The notes beneath the pieces are model-generated. The model saw nothing but the letters and a program-made list of their open reading frames with translations. It was not told the DNA's origin and did not search any database. The position numbers were made by a program, and so were the translations under genes. Shown here piece by piece: positions 63,440 to 64,000 of a stretch of DNA of 64,000 nt. This stretch comes from Chiridota heheva. Its lineage: Eukaryota; Echinodermata; Holothuroidea; Apodida; Chiridotidae. Where the stretch lies: the NCBI GenBank assembly GCA_020152595.1, contig JAIGNY010003803.1:481001-545000 (forward strand), written 5' to 3'. Position 1 is the stretch's first letter, and each line of letters opens with the position of its first letter.

Positions 63440-64000
63440 TCATCCACATATACATATATGTGGGGATGAGATATTGTAGTCACTTTGCTGTATAGGCAAA
63501 TAACTGCCTATACCTCATACACTACATGGCCTCCCCCTTGATGTTAAGGGGGTTGGTGGGGCCCACCAGCCCCACCAGTCTCATATGATGATAATATTAG
63601 GGGTTAGGGGTCATAGCTTTTTGGAACGGGACAAACTTTGGTGATTTTTGCGTCTGTCCGTGTGTTTGTGTGTGTGTATGCAGGGTGATGGCTGTATCTT
63701 TTAAAGGAATTACTTGGTATCTTTACAAATAACATAAGTGGGTATAGGTTTAACATTCTAACAAAACTTTATAATGATTGGATGTCAAAAGGCCTTGGGT
63801 CAAAGGTCAAATAAGTGCTTTTTATGTACAATTTTGCGGATTCCTAAACTCAAAAGGTGCAAGACCTATACCAACCTTATGTTGTACCATAATACCTTGG
63901 TACATGAATTTGTGTCCCGTATAGACTCTGGGGTCAAAGGTCACATAAGTATTGACCTTTCCACCATTTCCCCCTATAGTTATGGAATGGTATGTGTGAC
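63440..64000 (+). mobile_element. Probable dispersed repeat, unclassified, right end outside window
   Basis: Begins with palindromic CATCCACATATACATATATG followed by TGGGGATG, then a hairpin CCCCCTTGATGTTAAGGGGG. Further on it has recurring GGTCAAAGGTCA words (63795, 63945). The composition differs sharply from the adjacent intron. No coding sequence was recognised. Confidence 0.4.

Larger units (their letters stand above)
62369..64000. other. TNFR-like intron 3, to window edge
   Basis: AT-rich simple sequence (TTTTTCAACATTTT words repeated at 62430-62900), a degenerate A/T array at 63040-63430, then a repeat-like block from about 63440. No further cysteine-repeat exon was found before the edge. 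Confidence 0.5.

Overview
The window is animal nuclear DNA: AT-rich, with long introns, spliced genes, tRNA-derived SINEs, LINEs, a DIRS-type retroelement, hAT-like MITEs and many minisatellites. The proteins and the TE mix suggest a marine invertebrate, possibly a deuterostome such as an echinoderm. That placement is inference with low confidence.

Left 39.6 kb, minus strand: one gene, a lysosomal glucosylceramidase (GBA1-like). Seven coding exons can be placed to the base, from the signal-peptide ATG at 39569 to the exon carrying the catalytic nucleophile at 1166-1387. Their phases join without a break into 399 codons. The C-terminal exons lie left of base 1. The introns carry nine tandem arrays, a DIRS relic (21.6-24.2 kb), a CR1-like LINE (26.1-29.4 kb), SINEs, and hAT-like elements at 24.2, 31.2 and 37.9-39.4 kb.

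The most unusual feature is two minisatellites whose monomers are built from the 3' end of a GBA1 exon plus its own 5' splice site. The 38-bp array (30.5-33.2 kb) starts inside exon 2, and the roughly 42-bp array (0.5-1.2 kb) starts at the end of exon 7. Both introns therefore contain dozens of copies of the authentic donor. A GC-AG intron sits between exons 5 and 6.

Middle, 39.6-58 kb: GBA1 5' flank, a foldback element (42.2-43.3 kb), a frameshifted relic of a multicopy invertebrate gene family with a nuclease-like core and a C-terminal CXC cysteine cluster (44.8-47.1 kb, plus strand), a long T-rich region, tandem repeats, SINEs and an L1/Tx1-like LINE fragment (52.8-53.4 kb).

Right end, plus strand: the first three coding exons of a TNF-receptor-superfamily gene resembling EDAR/XEDAR/TROY (58,558-62,368). 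It has a signal peptide, two complete six-cysteine repeats and the start of a third. The gene continues past the right edge. Its introns hold small MITE-like elements and degenerate A/T-rich arrays. No rRNA, real tRNA gene or CRISPR was seen.
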